Positions 31,594 through 33,967 of a stretch of 33,967 nucleotides of DNA are shown here, piece by piece. Origin of the DNA: Steroidobacteraceae bacterium. GTDB lineage: Bacteria > Pseudomonadota > Gammaproteobacteria > Steroidobacterales > Steroidobacteraceae. The position numbers were made by a program, and so were the translations under genes. The notes beneath the pieces are model-generated. The model did no database searches, had not been told where the DNA came from, and saw only the letters and a list, made by a program, of their open reading frames with translations. Where the stretch lies: contig JANWKL010000125.1 of NCBI GenBank assembly GCA_025451375.1, forward strand, positions 1 to 33,967. Reading direction: 5' to 3'. How positions within the stretch are numbered: the stretch's first letter is position 1; the number at the start of each line of letters is the position of its first letter.

Positions 31594-33344
31594 TGCCAGA
31601 CCACACCCTCACGACCGTCGCGGAAGAATCGGGCTTTCGGCGCACCGGGCGCGGCGACGAAGTCACGCGCCTGTGCGCGGCCTACGCTGCGGCCTGGCCG
31701 CGGGCGGTTCGGACTCTTACGTTCGGCCGCTCCGCCGAGGGGCGACCGATGCGTGCACTGCTCGCGTGCCGCACGGACCCGCACCGGGTACCGGTCCTGA
31801 TGCTGCAGGCGGGCATTCACCCGGGCGAGAGCGACGGCAAGGATGCGGGCTTCATCGCGCTGCGGGAAATCCTCGGCGAGACCGTCGCCCCCGGAGTTCT
31901 CGAACGTATGGCGATCCTGTTCGTGCCGGCGTTCAACGTCGACGGCCATGAGCGCTTTGGCCGCTGGAACCGGCCCAACCAGAATGGCCCCGAAGAGATG
32001 GGCTGGCGCACCACCGCTCAAAACCTCAATCTCAACCGCGACTACGCCAAGGCGGACGCGCCCGAGATGCGCGCGCTCCTCGGCCTCGTGCGCGAATGGG
32101 ACCCGCTGGTATGCGCGGACCTGCACGTCACCGACGGCGCGGATTTTCAGCCCGACATCTCCTTGCAGGCCGAACCGATCAACCAGGGTGACGCGCGGCT
32201 GTATGCGAGCGGACGGGAACTGCGCGATGCCTTGATCGCAAAGGTCGCAGCCGATGGCTCCATGCCGCTGCCCTTCTATCCTGACTTCGCAAAGCCCGAC
32301 GACCCGGCTTCGGGCTTCCTCTTGACCGTGTATTCGCCGCGCTTCTCGACCGGCTACTTTCCGCAGCGCAATCGTTTCACGGTGCTGGTCGAGACCCACT
32401 CCTGGAAGGACTACGCCACCCGCGTGCGCGTCACGCGCAACACCATCGTCGGGCTGGCCGAGCTCGTCGCGGCGCATGGCAACCGATGGCGTGAAGAGAC
32501 CCTCAAGGCGGATGCCACAGCGGCGCGCCTCGGGGGCACGCAGGTCGTGCTCGACCACAGCTCCGGGTGGCGCGAGGGCGCCAGTGGCGCACGCACCGAG
32601 GCCGCCGGCGCGAGCGTTTCGCACCTGATCGACTTCCCCGGTTACGCGTACACGCGCGATGTGTCCCCCATCTCGGGCGAGCCCGTGACGGTGTACGACC
32701 CGAAGACGCCTCAGATCTGGCATGTGCCATATCGCGACCAGGTCTCGCCATCCCTGACGGTAAAAGCCCCGCTTGGTGGGTACGTGGTGCCGCTCGCGTG
32801 GACGCAGGACATCGGCGCCCGCCTGGCATTCCACGGGATCCGGTGCGAACCGGTGCCCGCCAGTCGAAACGAGGTGCGCATCGAGGCTTACCGCGCCGCG
32901 ACCGTCCACTGCGCCGCGACCCCCTTTGAAGGCCGCATGCGCGCGACTCTCACCGGCAGCTGGCAGCGCGAGACCACGGACGTTGCCGCCGGCGCCTTGT
33001 TCGTGCCGATCGCGCAGCCGCTGGCGCGACTCGTGATGCACCTGCTGGAGCCAGAAGCGCCGGACTCCTTCGCGGCGTGGGGGTTCTTCAACGCCTGTTT
33101 CGAGCAGAAGGAATACACGGAAAGCTACGTCGCCGAGCAGATCGCGCGCACCATGCTCGCCGAGCAGCCGGATCTCGCCGCGCAGTTCGCGCGCAGACTG
33201 AAGGACGACCCGGCATTCGCGGCAAGTCCCGCGGAGCGGCTGGATTTCTTCCTCCGTCGCCACAGTTCGTGGGACTCACACTACAATCTCTATCCCGTGT
33301 TCCGCGTGGACGAGTCGCTGATTTCAACCCGCCCCGCGGTTTAG
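31593..33344 (+). CDS. M14-family zinc metallopeptidase
   Basis: A 583-aa protein whose first 300 residues form an M14 (carboxypeptidase A-like) domain. The zinc ligands appear as H-P-G-E (His76, Glu79) and L-H-V (His178); N-L-N-R-D-Y follows the usual N-R spacing, and V-L-V-E-T-H-S-W-K holds the likely catalytic Glu. There is no evident signal peptide. The C-terminal 280 residues form additional beta-rich and helical regions with no family I can name. Start at 31593 (TGATG with the previous stop) is preferred over an in-frame TTG at 31572. Likely cleaves peptides or peptide-like amides; physiological substrate unknown. Confidence 0.85.
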   Translation: MPDHTLTTVAEESGFRRTGRGDEVTRLCAAYAAAWPRAVRTLTFGRSAEGRPMRALLACRTDPHRVPVLMLQAGIHPGESDGKDAGFIALREILGETVAPGVLERMAILFVPAFNVDGHERFGRWNRPNQNGPEEMGWRTTAQNLNLNRDYAKADAPEMRALLGLVREWDPLVCADLHVTDGADFQPDISLQAEPINQGDARLYASGRELRDALIAKVAADGSMPLPFYPDFAKPDDPASGFLLTVYSPRFSTGYFPQRNRFTVLVETHSWKDYATRVRVTRNTIVGLAELVAAHGNRWREETLKADATAARLGGTQVVLDHSSGWREGASGARTEAAGASVSHLIDFPGYAYTRDVSPISGEPVTVYDPKTPQIWHVPYRDQVSPSLTVKAPLGGYVVPLAWTQDIGARLAFHGIRCEPVPASRNEVRIEAYRAATVHCAATPFEGRMRATLTGSWQRETTDVAAGALFVPIAQPLARLVMHLLEPEAPDSFAAWGFFNACFEQKEYTESYVAEQIARTMLAEQPDLAAQFARRLKDDPAFAASPAERLDFFLRRHSSWDSHYNLYPVFRVDESLISTRPAV

Positions 33345-33356
33345 CCGAGGTCAATT

Positions 33357-33967
33357 TTGCGATTTCGAAAGTTACTCACCCTGTCGGTGGTCGCCGGGGC
33401 TCTCACCGCGAACGGCGCTGCGTGGTCGCAAACTACCGATGCGCCCTCCCCCTCGCCTGTTGAATCGCCGCCAGCGCCTGCCAGCGATGCGCATAGGGCG
33501 GCGATCGCGGGGCTCGGTTCTGACATCCAGGCCTACTTCACAGCCCCGCTGCATTGGGACCAGAGCGACTGGACCTGGTTCGGCGGTGCGATCGCGGTGA
33601 CCGCGTTGGCGCACCACTACGACTCCGACGTGCGCAAACACTTCACGAGGAATCTGGCTTCCGTGCAGAAGAACCATTCCGACGACGTGAAGGATGCGAT
33701 TCCGACCGCGGCGGTGTTTCTGGCGACCTGGGGCTACGCCAGCCTGATCGATAGCAACGATGGCCGCAGCGAGGCGTGGGCGATGTTCGAAGCCGCGGGC
33801 CTCGGTGGCGTGAGTGCCTACGCTCTGAAATACACCTTTCGCCGCGAAGGTCCCGATGACACCAGCAACCCAAACCAGTGGTTTAAGGGCGGCGGCGCAA
33901 GTTTCCCGTCGTTCCACACCACCGCCGCGTTCGCCGTCGGCACGGTGCTGGCGGAATCAGGCAGCGA
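33357..33967 (+). CDS. PAP2-family phosphatase, 3'-truncated by the window edge
   Basis: The frame opens at a TTG at 33357 with GAGG 6 nt upstream, 12 bp after the M14 stop, and runs off the window after about 203 codons. A signal peptide covers roughly residues 1-24, then a Pro/Ala/Ser-rich linker. The PAP2 motifs are visible near the end: K-Y-T-F-R-R-E-G-P and G-G-G-A-S-F-P-S-F-H-T-T-A-A-F-A, the PSGH-type phosphatase motif. Such periplasmic enzymes dephosphorylate lipid phosphates such as undecaprenyl pyrophosphate. No other start codon gives a better N-terminus. Confidence 0.75.
   Translation, partial: MRFRKLLTLSVVAGALTANGAAWSQTTDAPSPSPVESPPAPASDAHRAAIAGLGSDIQAYFTAPLHWDQSDWTWFGGAIAVTALAHHYDSDVRKHFTRNLASVQKNHSDDVKDAIPTAAVFLATWGYASLIDSNDGRSEAWAMFEAAGLGGVSAYALKYTFRREGPDDTSNPNQWFKGGGASFPSFHTTAAFAVGTVLAESGS

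Overview
The window is 34 kb of GC-rich proteobacterial chromosome. Three things point to a gammaproteobacterium, perhaps of the Steroidobacterales/Nevskiales type: a polyhydroxyalkanoate (PHA) locus with PhaR and a phasin, a PEP-CTERM protein behind a sigma-54-type promoter, and a Vibrio-like stressosome module. The taxonomic guess is inference only; no rRNA or marker phylogeny is available.

Layout. 1-851: end of a truncated Cys-containing hypothetical protein. 1017-4288: a FabG-like reductase, then minus-strand secreted or lipoprotein genes (a 96-aa orphan, a SnoaL/DUF4440-like lipoprotein, a repeat beta-protein, an LCCL-domain protein). 4378-7209: a CadC-like membrane winged-helix/TPR regulator. 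7214-12951: the PHA locus, with class III synthase phaC-phaE on the minus strand and phaR, an SDR reductase, a phasin and a class I phaC on the plus strand. The phaR and phasin promoters carry the same 13-bp motif over their -35 boxes, a likely PhaR operator. 12958-17445: ketopantoate-reductase-like gene, PEP-CTERM mini-protein, GT2 glycosyltransferase, GtrA flippase, GT39-like membrane glycosyltransferase. 17621-19425: tRNA-Glu, tRNA-Ala, gltX and tRNA-Val(CAC).

19380-26478 looks like a genomic island in tRNA-Val: the last 46 bp of the tRNA recur with one mismatch at 26433-26478. No integrase lies between the copies. The cargo is a coherent signalling relay on the minus strand: RsbR, RsbS, RsbT, RsbX, a histidine kinase with an RsbU_N-like (RsbT-docking) N-terminus, a NarL response regulator, a GGDEF protein, a PilZ protein and a secreted Gly/Ala-rich protein. 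The inferred logic is stressosome -> RsbT -> histidine kinase -> response regulator -> c-di-GMP, with no sigma-B genes.

26491-28167: a small ORF and a GSU2403-type nucleotidyltransferase fused to a DUF1488 domain, behind a promoter covered by a 26-bp near-palindrome. 28210-33967: a FecR/DUF6600 surface protein with a Q-rich tail, a metallo-beta-lactamase-fold hydrolase overlapping an M14 metallopeptidase, and the start of a PAP2 phosphatase that runs off the window.
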